Of a stretch of DNA of 64,000 nucleotides, positions 52,027 through 61,171 are shown piece after piece. Made by a program: the position numbers and the translations under genes. Each line of letters begins with the position of its first letter. Positions within the stretch are counted from its first letter, which is position 1. Source of the stretch: Oscillospiraceae bacterium (GTDB lineage: Bacteria > Bacillota > Clostridia > Saccharofermentanales > Fastidiosipilaceae). The DNA is taken from positions 1-64,000 of the forward strand of contig JASBZA010000001.1 of the NCBI GenBank assembly GCA_029983685.1. The letters run 5' to 3'. Under the pieces are notes generated by a model that saw nothing but the letters and a program-made list of their open reading frames with translations, had not been told where the DNA came from and did no database searches.

Positions 52027-55000
52027 TGTCTCGTAATAAAGAGGCCAAATGGCGCAAGGGTCTATTTTTATTGACTATACTGTTTTGTATGGTTTTTAAT
52101 CTGAATCTGATTTCTGCCAAGAATGAGGTCTATACGGTTATAGATGAAGATGATTTATCCATCACTTTAGAAATTGATGAGACCGGTAGTGATGCGTATG
52201 AGGCGACCTACCGTGTATTTAATCGTTCGCCTTATCCCTTGGAGAATATCCGGATTGATTCTCAACTCCTAGATGATAAGGATGTTCATGTTCATCATGA
52301 TTTAATCACTATTGAAAGATTAGAACCGGGAGCAGGTGCAAAGTTTCCGGTTGAGCTTTTGCCCGAGGACTATGCATCTCAGGATAATGACGCGGAGAAA
52401 ACCGAGGCGACCGCTACACCAAAAGATGATTCGATCAGTAAAACCGGTGAGGATTCTGATGCCGGAAGTCTTATCTTTATCGGCCTTCTTTTGATTCTTG
52501 CCATCTCTTTATTAATCTACTATAAGAAGAATCACAAGCATTCCAATACGAAGTATTTATCTTTGTTGCTTGCACTCTTTATGGTCCTATCTCCCTTAGC
52601 CAGCGTGAAGGCTTTAACTTTTTCGTTTAAATCAGAGACCAAAATAACAATCTTCGGAAAAGAGTTTAAGCTCCTTGCGACTTTGGCCTATGAAATCAAG
52701 GTTGAGGATAGCAACGATACCGACGATACCGATGCAAGCTTACCGACCGAGCCGGAAGCAACGACACCGACCATACCCGAACCTACAACAACTAAGCCTC
52801 AGCCTACGGAAACCGAGCCTGAGGAGACCTTGCCAAGCCAAAGTCAAACAACTGAGACGACGACAGAAGCAAGTGAAACTACACCCAGCGAGACTGAGCC
52901 TGAACCGACCGAACCCGACCAAACGACTCCGGAAGAAACCGAACCGACCGAACCCTCCGACCCTGAAGACCCGATTGAAATCTGGCCGATTAAATTTACA
53001 GATGACGGCAGAGCACATAAGGGAATCTCTTCTTTCAAGGCATCCATTGCTAAAGAGAATGAAGCGGTTATTTTGGTGCGTCGTTATGAATCGGAAAATT
53101 CGCCCAATCAGAAGGCTGAGATTTCTGTAGACGGTGAGCATGTAGCAGATTGGGAAGGCGTGCCGGCTATAGAAGGTAAATGGGTACAGGAAAAAGTAAC
53201 TTTACCGGCAGAGGTCACCAAAGAAAAAGATAGTATTGAAATCGCCAATAAATTCATATCGGCAGGTAATGACTTCTCGGAATTCAGGTACTTCATCTTT
53301 TCCGTGGTAAAGGGTGAATTGATTCTTACCGATGAAGTAGATGTTGGCGGTGAAACGGCTGAATCCATAGCCAGTGAAGAAGCCCATGATTACAAGATAA
53401 CGGAAGACAAGTGGTCAGGCAGCAGAGAACGTTATTTGCCGGAGGATGAGGCTTTCTATGATGTAATGGTCACCGATGACGGCCGTGCTCACAAAGGTAC
53501 TTCATCTTTTACAGCTAAAATTAAAGCTGAAAATAAGGGGGTTATCTTAACCAGACGCTATGAGTCCGAGTATTCTGCTCATCAAAAAGCCCGTATTTTA
53601 GTAGACGGTCAACATGTGGCCGATTGGGAAGGAAAGCCTGCGGTAAAAAAATACTGGGTGGAGGAAAGGGTCCTTCTGCCGGCTGCCGCTACGGCCGGTA
53701 AAGAGTCGATCGAAATCGCCAATGCCTTCGTTTCTGCCGGCAATGACTTTTCTGAATTTCGCTACTTTGTGGATTCTATTGTAGACGGTGAACTGATCCG
53801 TACGGACGAGCTTGATATCGGCGGCAAAACGCCCGTATCCATAGCCAGTGAGGATGCCCATAACTATACTTCCACCGATCCGGAGCGCTGGGCAGGTATA
53901 AGAACTAGACTGTTACCAAAACCTGATTATAGTGTTATCGATTCGGAAGCACCGACAGAACCCACTGATCCCACGGATCCCACGGAGCCGACCGAGCCTT
54001 CAGAACCCACTGAACCCACAGAAGAACCCAAGCCCGGTGATAGATTTGAGGATGACGGACGTGCCCACAAGGGAAACTCTTCTTTTGACGTGACTATCGA
54101 TCCGGAGAATGAGGGTGTCGTCTTAATGAGACGTTATGCTTCTGCTCACTCGCCGAATCAGAAGGCTAAAGTCTTTGTTGATGACGTCTATGTTGCCGAC
54201 TGGTTTGGTGCACCGGTTAACCCCGAATACTGGATTCATGAAGAAATCGACCTGCCGGCCAAAGAGACCAAGGGCAAGGACAGCATCAGAATCAAGAACC
54301 AATTTGTTTCTGCCGGTAATGACTTTAATGAATTCCGCTATTTTGTGTATTCCATCGTTGACGGCCAAAGAATCCTTACGGATGAAGTTAACATAGGCGG
54401 AAAAAACCCGGACTCTATTGCCAGTGAAAAAGCCCATAATTACGAGATTGATGGGGAGAAGTGGTCCGGAAACAATACCTTCAAAATTCCCGATGAGGTT
54501 TTCCGCGGCGAAGAAGAAGAGGGCTCGAATGATTCGGAAGGTATCTCTCATGACGATATGTCTTATGAAGACCTTGCCGAGATGAGCCAAAAGGCTCTCT
54601 ATGATGAGTATTGGGACGACACTAGAAAGTACTTCAGAAGAGAGTACCCTAATACTCTGACGGACCTGGGTAATGACTACTGGTGGTTCGCCCATGCCAT
54701 CGATACCTTGATTGACGGTTACGAAAGAAGCGGAAATACAATTTATCTCGACCGGGCTAAAGCTGCCGTTTCCGGTGTGCAAAAACGTCTCGGCAAAACA
54801 CTGGTCAATGATTATTACGATGATATGGAATGGATGGCTTTGGCCCTGGTAAGACTCTATGATCATACCAAAGATGAAACCTATCTGAATTTGGCCAAAG
54901 ATTTATTTGCCGAAATCGAGGGCGGCTGGACAGACGTAGCCGGTGGCGGTATTTCTTGGAGTAAGAAAAAGACCCAATTCAAGAACACGCCTGCCAATGC

Positions 55001-58000
55001 GCCGGCGGTTATTTTGGCTGTGAAACTTCATGAAAGAACTGGCGAAAAAGCTTATGCTGACATGGCCCAAAAGATTTTCGATTGGCTAAACGATACCTTA
55101 AGAGATAATCTCAGCGGCTTTGTTGCGGACGGTATCAACGACAATAATGACATGCAGCTATCCTGGGGTGCCTTTACCTATAACAATGGTACCTATATCG
55201 GAGCGGCCACCGAGATGTTCCGTATGACCGGTGAGCCCAAGTACTTAGAATATGCGGAGAAGACCTTCCAAAACTCTGTGTCCCAATATTCCGGTGACAA
55301 CGGCGTAGTCAAGGAAGAAGGGCAAGATGACGGCGGTCTTTTCAAAGGTATTATGATGCGCTATGTGAAGGATTATTACTTTGCGCAGAATGACGATAGG
55401 CCCGATATCAGAGAGTGGTTTGAAGGAAATGCCAAATCTGTGGCCTCGCATGCTATAAACGAAGCGAATCTGATTTCAGATAAGTGGAACGGGCCGGCCA
55501 AAGCTAAAAACTTACACCTGTCGAGTCATTTGTCCGGAACTATGCTCTTTGAGTTTACGCATCAAGTCAGTACATTAGAACATAAAGAGCATCGGTATTT
55601 ACCTTATGTCGACGACTATACCTATCCCGACCCTGTAGAAATAGAGGATGGAGAGGATACGGAAAATCCCGATCCGACAGACCCGACCGACCCTGATCCG
55701 GAAGAGCCAGAACCAACTCCGGAGCCCACGCCTGAACCCATGCCGCCTGTGGAAGGTCCGGTAGAGCCTCCGAAGGAAGTTCCGGTGCATGGATGGGATA
55801 TTTACAGAAGATTAGATTTATTGCCCGAAATCGATAATGGCAGCCAGACCTTGCAATTCTCGTCTTTTGACCGAGAAGGCGGCAACTGGTCTGACGGATT
55901 TGACGGTAAGTATTCTTATTTACGTAAAACCGACCAGGGCTATGTTATTGCCGAAGCTTCTGGAGCAGGTGAGATCCAATCCATGTGGTTTACTCGAGAC
56001 GAGGGTGATGTCAGTGCGACCGGCAACTTGATTGTCGAGTTAGACGGCAAGGTCGTCTTGAACCAATCCTTACAGTCCCTTGTTAACGGAGAGATGGGCG
56101 CACCCTTTGTCTATCCTTTCGTAGCCAATGCCGAGGAAAGTTCAGGCGGTGTCATTATTAAGGTACCCATACCTTACAAGGAATCCATGCGGATTACGAC
56201 GACTAATAACCCCTTGTTCTACCATGTGACTTACAGAAAATTTGCAAGTAACGAGGATGTGGAAACTTTTGATCCGTCCTATGTCCCTACAGATGTCATG
56301 GAGGCGGCCAAAACCTGGGGCTATGAAGATCCCAAGCCTGAGGTTGAAGGCGCCCAAGTTGTTGAGGACGATTTCAGCTTGCCGGAAGGCGAAAGCATCA
56401 CGCTTTACGAAGGAACAGGGTCCGGCTACATCAACGAGATTACGGTCAATATTCCGCAATTTGAGCCGGCACCTCCTACCGTTACGGTAACCGATGACGG
56501 TAGAGCCCATAAGGGGACGTCATCCTTTAAGGTAAGCATTGACCCGGCTAACGAAGGTGTTGTCCTGACGAGACGCTATGACTCCTTCTCGACCAACCAG
56601 AAGGCCAAGATATCTGTCGACGGTAAACATGTAGCCGATTGGATCGGTAAAGGGGCTACCCCAGGAGTCTGGCTGGAAGAAGCCGTATTCTTACCTGCCG
56701 AAGCCACGGCGGGCAAGTCTACTATAAGTATTTCCAATGCGTTTGTTTCTGCCGGAATTGACTTCTCCGAGTTTCATTACTTTGTCGACTCTATAGTAGA
56801 TGGTGAAGCTAAGAGAACAGACGCGGTGGATGTCGGTAACGGTCCGGAATCTTTGGCGAGTGAAAAAGAGCATGGTTATAAGGTTACCAAGGCTTCCTGG
56901 GCCGGAACTAGAACCTATGACATGCCGACTGAGGCGACCAAGCCTATGCCTCGAGTCCAGGATGACGGCAGAGCCCATAAGGGGACCAGTGCATTTGATG
57001 CCAAAATCGATCCGAACAATACCGGTATCAGGCTTATTCGCCGTTATGACTCGATTTCCACCAATCAAAAAGGTCTGATTCGAGTTGACGGTGAGCTTGC
57101 GGCTAAATGGTCGGGTTACATCGCTACGCCGGGCTTCTGGATAGAAGAGGTCGTTTATATTCCCGGTGAATTTACCAGGGGCAGAGATTCCGTAAGAATT
57201 GAAAACCAATTTGTATCCGCCGGTATGGACTTCTCGGAGTTTCGTTACTTCGTAGATTCCATCGTAGACGGTGAAATTGTAAGAACCGATGAAATTGACG
57301 TAGCCAATAATGAAAGCGAAAAAGCCCATAATTATACGTTAGACAAACCCTTGTGGATCGGGGAACGTAGTAACTTGCTGCCGGATTCGACACTAGGTGA
57401 ATTAGATAACATTCAAATCACTGACTTGTTATTAGAGAAGGTGCGGGTGAAAGTTACCATCGACGGTCGGGTGCGTGTGAATGCGCCCATGGGTGAATTC
57501 TTCGGGTCTGCTTTAGGCGAGGCGGAAGTCCGTGCGTTGATGTTTAAGATGGATCCGGAAGGGGACTACTCCAGCTGGTGGCCCATGCCTTATGCCAAGT
57601 CTGCCAAAGTCAAACTCGTTAATGATTCCGAGTTCTCAATCGGCCCAAGTCATTACAAAGTAGTTCAGGCAACGGATGAGACGGTTGCGGACAGACTAAC
57701 CAGAGCCTATCCGGAGTTGGCTTATTTCGAGGCTGTATCTAAGAACAGTCAAGCTAGACTGGGCCAAGATTGGCAGGCCTTCCATGTCGGCGGTCATGGT
57801 AAGTTTGTCGGTATCGTGCATGCCCTGCACGGCAATGTCGCTTCCGGAAACTCCCGAGGCTATCTGGAAGGTGACGAAAGATTCTACACAGACGGTATGC
57901 GTTCGCCCGGCTGGCACGGAACGGGTACGGAAGACTTCTACGAAGGCGGCTGGTACTTTAATAACGGTGTTTTCACCAATCCTATGAACGGTCAGGTCAG

Positions 58001-59531
58001 TTATAGGTCTTCTAATAAGTATGCACCTTATGTTGAATCGGATGCCGTTTATAGGCTTCTGATCGGTGATGCGGTTTCGTATAACCGTTCTTTAGAAGCA
58101 GGCTTTGAGCCCGGCGGTTTCTCCGAGCACAATGTTGTGTATTCGGCTACATCCTTCTTCTATGCGCACTTTAATAACAGAACCTTGATCTTAAATGACA
58201 GGGTAGATGTAGGTGATACGGATTCCGAAAAAGCGCACAACTATGAAGGCTCAGGTGATGTCGTTGAATTAAGCAGCCAATTTGAAGGCAATTATTCGGC
58301 TGAGACGGTTCGAGATACCTTGAGAAAGTCTGCCGACAAAGTTTCCTTTACGGTCAAGATTAACCCTCAAAATCACGGTGTAAGAATCGTCAGAATGTCC
58401 GACCAAAGTGTAGGCTATCAGTCGGCGGAGGTCTACGTAAACGGAGAGCTTGTCGGTAACTGGTTACAGCCCTTAGAGAATGTTCGCTTCAAGTGGCTGG
58501 AGGATAGTTATGATATACCGAGAGAACTAACGAACGGTCAGGAGACATTAAATATAGAAATCGTGCCGACCGAAAAGGGTCCCAAGTGGTCTGCGGCGCG
58601 TTATGATGTTTATGTTAAGCTTCCGGAAGCTGCTACAAGCGGTGACAGCTTAGATCCGATTGAGCCCGGAAGCGGAGAGGAAAAAGAAATAATGAAAGTT
58701 TTATCGATAGGAAACAGTTTTTCAACGGATGCACAAAGATGGCTTAATGAACTGTCAAAGGCCTACGGTCAAGAGATTGAAAGCTACAACCTCTTTATCG
58801 GAGGGGCTCCTTTGGACAAACATGTCGAAAATTTCAAAAACGAGAAGCATGACTACCTCTTAGAAAGAAACGGTTATGCCTATAAAACCAAGGCATCCAT
58901 CCAAGACGCTTTGGCCATAACGCATTACGATGTCATTACCGTACAACAAGTGAGCGGACTGTCCGGTCTGCTGGATACTTATCAACCTTATATAGGTGAC
59001 TTAATAGCGATGGTAAAAGAAGTCCAGCCGGATGCGGAAATTGTCTTCCATCAAACCTGGGCCTACGATGATGACAGCGATCACTGGGATTTCCCTCGCT
59101 ATGGCAAGGATCGACAGACTATGTACGAGGGTATTCAAAACGCCAGCAAGAGCATAGCGGCTGATTTAGATTTAAGAATTATTCCGGTCGGTGAAGTGGT
59201 GCATAGACTCAGAGAAAGTGATTATTTCGCTACGAAGGGCGCCCACCAGATCTCATATAGTCCATACGATAAAGAGATGACCTTCCCTGACTGGACCAAT
59301 GATCCGGCCAATCCGCCTTCTATGACCCGAGACGGTTATCACCTGAACGAGTACTATGGCCGTTATGCGGCAGCAGCGACCTGGTATGCGGTATTGACCG
59401 GTGAGAAGCTGAGCGGTAATGATTGGAAACCGACCGAACCGGTGCAATATCCCCAAAACCAACACTTGCCGGATGAGGTGTGGGACTTTATTAGAGCAAC
59501 AGTAGATGAAGTGGTAGAAGAATTTAGATAA
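52026..59531 (+). CDS. Giant multidomain surface glycan hydrolase: GH76 + GH172 + DUF4886/SGNH
   Basis: 2501 residues. In order: signal peptide (1–32); small domain (33–120); KTGED-like motif then membrane helix (about 146–168) ending in KKNHKH; second hydrophobic segment (177–197); Thr/Pro/Glu linker (239–318); sandwich modules 1–3 (from 326, 484 and 676, with a PTEPTD-type linker at 641–673); GH76 endo-alpha-1,6-mannanase (844–1189; catalytic pair D932–D933 in YYDDMEWM); Pro-rich linker (1204–1256); GH172/DUF2961 (1257–2208; E1948 in LEGDE and E1969 in GTGTED, 21 apart) split by modules 4–5 (1490–1788); and a DUF4886/SGNH-type domain (2223–2501; S2231 in GNSFS, D2436/H2439 in DGYH). It should cleave mannan backbone and furanoside branches outside the cell. 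Start overlaps GH125 by one base. Confidence 0.85.
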   Translation: MSRNKEAKWRKGLFLLTILFCMVFNLNLISAKNEVYTVIDEDDLSITLEIDETGSDAYEATYRVFNRSPYPLENIRIDSQLLDDKDVHVHHDLITIERLEPGAGAKFPVELLPEDYASQDNDAEKTEATATPKDDSISKTGEDSDAGSLIFIGLLLILAISLLIYYKKNHKHSNTKYLSLLLALFMVLSPLASVKALTFSFKSETKITIFGKEFKLLATLAYEIKVEDSNDTDDTDASLPTEPEATTPTIPEPTTTKPQPTETEPEETLPSQSQTTETTTEASETTPSETEPEPTEPDQTTPEETEPTEPSDPEDPIEIWPIKFTDDGRAHKGISSFKASIAKENEAVILVRRYESENSPNQKAEISVDGEHVADWEGVPAIEGKWVQEKVTLPAEVTKEKDSIEIANKFISAGNDFSEFRYFIFSVVKGELILTDEVDVGGETAESIASEEAHDYKITEDKWSGSRERYLPEDEAFYDVMVTDDGRAHKGTSSFTAKIKAENKGVILTRRYESEYSAHQKARILVDGQHVADWEGKPAVKKYWVEERVLLPAAATAGKESIEIANAFVSAGNDFSEFRYFVDSIVDGELIRTDELDIGGKTPVSIASEDAHNYTSTDPERWAGIRTRLLPKPDYSVIDSEAPTEPTDPTDPTEPTEPSEPTEPTEEPKPGDRFEDDGRAHKGNSSFDVTIDPENEGVVLMRRYASAHSPNQKAKVFVDDVYVADWFGAPVNPEYWIHEEIDLPAKETKGKDSIRIKNQFVSAGNDFNEFRYFVYSIVDGQRILTDEVNIGGKNPDSIASEKAHNYEIDGEKWSGNNTFKIPDEVFRGEEEEGSNDSEGISHDDMSYEDLAEMSQKALYDEYWDDTRKYFRREYPNTLTDLGNDYWWFAHAIDTLIDGYERSGNTIYLDRAKAAVSGVQKRLGKTLVNDYYDDMEWMALALVRLYDHTKDETYLNLAKDLFAEIEGGWTDVAGGGISWSKKKTQFKNTPANAPAVILAVKLHERTGEKAYADMAQKIFDWLNDTLRDNLSGFVADGINDNNDMQLSWGAFTYNNGTYIGAATEMFRMTGEPKYLEYAEKTFQNSVSQYSGDNGVVKEEGQDDGGLFKGIMMRYVKDYYFAQNDDRPDIREWFEGNAKSVASHAINEANLISDKWNGPAKAKNLHLSSHLSGTMLFEFTHQVSTLEHKEHRYLPYVDDYTYPDPVEIEDGEDTENPDPTDPTDPDPEEPEPTPEPTPEPMPPVEGPVEPPKEVPVHGWDIYRRLDLLPEIDNGSQTLQFSSFDREGGNWSDGFDGKYSYLRKTDQGYVIAEASGAGEIQSMWFTRDEGDVSATGNLIVELDGKVVLNQSLQSLVNGEMGAPFVYPFVANAEESSGGVIIKVPIPYKESMRITTTNNPLFYHVTYRKFASNEDVETFDPSYVPTDVMEAAKTWGYEDPKPEVEGAQVVEDDFSLPEGESITLYEGTGSGYINEITVNIPQFEPAPPTVTVTDDGRAHKGTSSFKVSIDPANEGVVLTRRYDSFSTNQKAKISVDGKHVADWIGKGATPGVWLEEAVFLPAEATAGKSTISISNAFVSAGIDFSEFHYFVDSIVDGEAKRTDAVDVGNGPESLASEKEHGYKVTKASWAGTRTYDMPTEATKPMPRVQDDGRAHKGTSAFDAKIDPNNTGIRLIRRYDSISTNQKGLIRVDGELAAKWSGYIATPGFWIEEVVYIPGEFTRGRDSVRIENQFVSAGMDFSEFRYFVDSIVDGEIVRTDEIDVANNESEKAHNYTLDKPLWIGERSNLLPDSTLGELDNIQITDLLLEKVRVKVTIDGRVRVNAPMGEFFGSALGEAEVRALMFKMDPEGDYSSWWPMPYAKSAKVKLVNDSEFSIGPSHYKVVQATDETVADRLTRAYPELAYFEAVSKNSQARLGQDWQAFHVGGHGKFVGIVHALHGNVASGNSRGYLEGDERFYTDGMRSPGWHGTGTEDFYEGGWYFNNGVFTNPMNGQVSYRSSNKYAPYVESDAVYRLLIGDAVSYNRSLEAGFEPGGFSEHNVVYSATSFFYAHFNNRTLILNDRVDVGDTDSEKAHNYEGSGDVVELSSQFEGNYSAETVRDTLRKSADKVSFTVKINPQNHGVRIVRMSDQSVGYQSAEVYVNGELVGNWLQPLENVRFKWLEDSYDIPRELTNGQETLNIEIVPTEKGPKWSAARYDVYVKLPEAATSGDSLDPIEPGSGEEKEIMKVLSIGNSFSTDAQRWLNELSKAYGQEIESYNLFIGGAPLDKHVENFKNEKHDYLLERNGYAYKTKASIQDALAITHYDVITVQQVSGLSGLLDTYQPYIGDLIAMVKEVQPDAEIVFHQTWAYDDDSDHWDFPRYGKDRQTMYEGIQNASKSIAADLDLRIIPVGEVVHRLRESDYFATKGAHQISYSPYDKEMTFPDWTNDPANPPSMTRDGYHLNEYYGRYAAAATWYAVLTGEKLSGNDWKPTEPVQYPQNQHLPDEVWDFIRATVDEVVEEFR
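53001..54500 (+). repeat. Three ~150-residue beta-sandwich modules in the giant hydrolase
   Basis: In-frame repeats beginning DDGRAHKG at 53001, 53475 and 54051. Each has the sequence of landmarks DDGRAHKGxSSF, VRRYxS, VDGxHVADW, FVSAGNDFxEFRYF, TDExxxGG, SIASExAHxY and W-G. Modules 2 and 3 are separated by a Pro/Thr linker. They lie between the membrane anchor and GH76, where they may bind carbohydrate or act as spacers. Confidence 0.85.
56493..57391 (+). repeat. Two further modules inserted within the GH172 domain
   Basis: Modules begin DDGRAHKGTSSF at 56493 and DDGRAHKGTSAF at 56961. GH172-like sequence stops before the first (after YINEITVNIPQF) and resumes after the second (IQITDLLLEKVRV), so the pair interrupts one catalytic domain rather than following it. 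Confidence 0.8.
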
Positions 59532-59543
59532 TTTAGCTTAAGA

Positions 59544-59593
59544 AGAAGGCCTGGCCTGCTGAGGATGTCTTAGCGGTTAACAGGCCTTCTTTT
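59544..59593 (+). terminator. Terminator after the giant hydrolase gene
   Basis: AGAAGGCCTG (59544–59553) pairs with CAGGCCTTCT (59581–59590) across a 27-base loop that can itself fold, followed by a short T run. The gap 59594–59722 is AT-rich with nothing else I recognise. Confidence 0.75.
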
Positions 59594-59722
59594 AATATGT
59601 ATAACAAATATAGCAAATGACATGTCCAAGATTGGTCAGATAAAGAACCGGACACTTTACATAGAAAACAATCACAAAACTATACTAGTCGCACAAAATG
59701 TATGGATATTATTGCAACTTAC

Positions 59723-59751
59723 TTGCCAATAGCTGTAAATGATTGTATCAT
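59723..59751 (+). promoter_or_regulatory. Promoter and candidate operator upstream of the GH76 lipoprotein
   Basis: TTGCCA (59723–59728), 17 bases, TATCAT (59746–59751). The dyad ATGAT-TGT-ATCAT at 59739–59751 overlaps the -10 as in the regulator's own promoter. Confidence 0.5.
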
Positions 59752-59829
59752 TTCAATATAAAGTTCTATTGATATAAATGTTATATAAAAGATTGGAACT
59801 TATGATACCTTCCGCGAAGAGGTAAGACC

Positions 59830-61122
59830 ATGTATCGGACAATGCGTAAAAAGAGAATACTTGCTATAAGTTGTATCGTATTGTCTCTTGTGCTCATTTC
59901 TTGCAGTGCGGACGTAACGAAAGAATCGACTAGAAATAGCGAAATAGACGATAAAGGAACAACTATGACAGAGGCAAGCACTAGTGAAATCAAGATCCGT
60001 TACGATTTTGAAGATTTTGATGAAGATGAGATGGCAACCCTGGCAGATGAATGGGCTGAAAATGCCCAAGAAGCACTCTGGTCTAATTTCTGGGATGAAG
60101 ACCGACAATACTTACGTAGAGAATGGCCGGCCAAAGAAGAAGACAGAGGACTTGACTACTGGTGGTTTGCCCACGCCATTGATGTCCTTTGTGACGGATA
60201 CGAACGTACAGGTGACGTTAAGTACCTGGAGCGTGCAGCCTTAGTAGCAGACGGTGTCTATACCAGAAACGGCAATAGCTTCATCAATAACTTTTTTGAC
60301 GACATGAATTGGATGGCTTTGGCCTTAATGCATTATTACGACTTAACCGGAGAAGATTTCTATCTGGAGCAAAGTCAAATCCTTTTTGATGAAATTACGA
60401 ACGCCTGGTCCGGCATAGCCGGCGGCGGTATTGCCTGGAATCGTGAGAGTTTAAATTTTAAGAATACCCCCTCTAATGCACCGGCCGTTATTATTGCGGT
60501 TCGCCTCTTTGAGAGAACTCATGACAGCAAGTACTCCGATTGGGCTCATAAAATTTTTGATTATGTTCAAAAAAATCTAAGAGAAGCGGATACAGGCTTC
60601 ATCATTGACGGTATTAGAAGTCTCAAGGAAGACCAGATACTTCGCTATGCTTATACCTATAATCACGGGACTTATATCGGTGCAGCCTGTGAAATGTATC
60701 GCTTAACCGGAGATGAAACGTATTTAGATTATGCCGGCCAAACTTTGGCCAACGCATTTAATCAGTATACCAATTCCAGAGCTGTCATTATAGAAGAAGG
60801 CGAAGGCGATGGTGGCTTATTCAAGGGCATTTTAATGCGTTATGTGACCCAGTGCTACTTTACCTTGCCGGAGCCTGCAGAAGAAGTCAGACAATGGATT
60901 TGCCAAAATGCCACTTTCGCCGAAAAACGTGCCGTGAATGACCACGGTATCATCGCGGATCGCTGGATGGGGCCTAGCAAAAGAGAGCAGCACTTATCCA
61001 GCCATTTGTCCGGAGTCAAACTCATGGAAGCCTGTTGGCGAGTCAACAGCAGTGACTATAAAGAGAATATGAATATGAACAATTTTATGAAGCTTGAAAG
61101 GAGGGCAGAAAAAGGTTCATAG
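59830..61122 (+). CDS. GH76 endo-alpha-1,6-mannanase, lipoprotein
   Basis: 430 residues. A basic N terminus, hydrophobic core and lipobox LISC (Cys near residue 23) show a lipid-anchored surface enzyme. The GH76 domain covers about residues 75–420; the catalytic Asp pair is D157–D158 in NFFDDMNWM. It closely parallels the GH76 region of the giant hydrolase (shared DYWWFAHAID, AGGGI-W, FKNTPSNAPAVI, YTYNHGTYIGAA, EGDGGLFKGI-MRYV, LSSHLSG), so the two are paralogues. It probably cuts mannan at the membrane next to the importer encoded downstream. Confidence 0.93.
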   Translation: MYRTMRKKRILAISCIVLSLVLISCSADVTKESTRNSEIDDKGTTMTEASTSEIKIRYDFEDFDEDEMATLADEWAENAQEALWSNFWDEDRQYLRREWPAKEEDRGLDYWWFAHAIDVLCDGYERTGDVKYLERAALVADGVYTRNGNSFINNFFDDMNWMALALMHYYDLTGEDFYLEQSQILFDEITNAWSGIAGGGIAWNRESLNFKNTPSNAPAVIIAVRLFERTHDSKYSDWAHKIFDYVQKNLREADTGFIIDGIRSLKEDQILRYAYTYNHGTYIGAACEMYRLTGDETYLDYAGQTLANAFNQYTNSRAVIIEEGEGDGGLFKGILMRYVTQCYFTLPEPAEEVRQWICQNATFAEKRAVNDHGIIADRWMGPSKREQHLSSHLSGVKLMEACWRVNSSDYKENMNMNNFMKLERRAEKGS

Positions 61123-61171
61123 ATTCTAATAAATAAGACCGTAATTTTAAAAAAATTTGAGAGGTGAAGAA

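Noticed and set aside
52675..53130. Arg/Pro-rich open frames on both strands across the linker of the giant hydrolase
   Set aside because: They are shadows produced by the repetitive Pro/Thr/Glu codons of the real frame and have no RBS.
53001..57391. Regularly spaced repeats suggesting a CRISPR or DNA satellite
   Set aside because: Repeats are ~450 bases, in frame and conserved at protein level; they are domain repeats of one gene.
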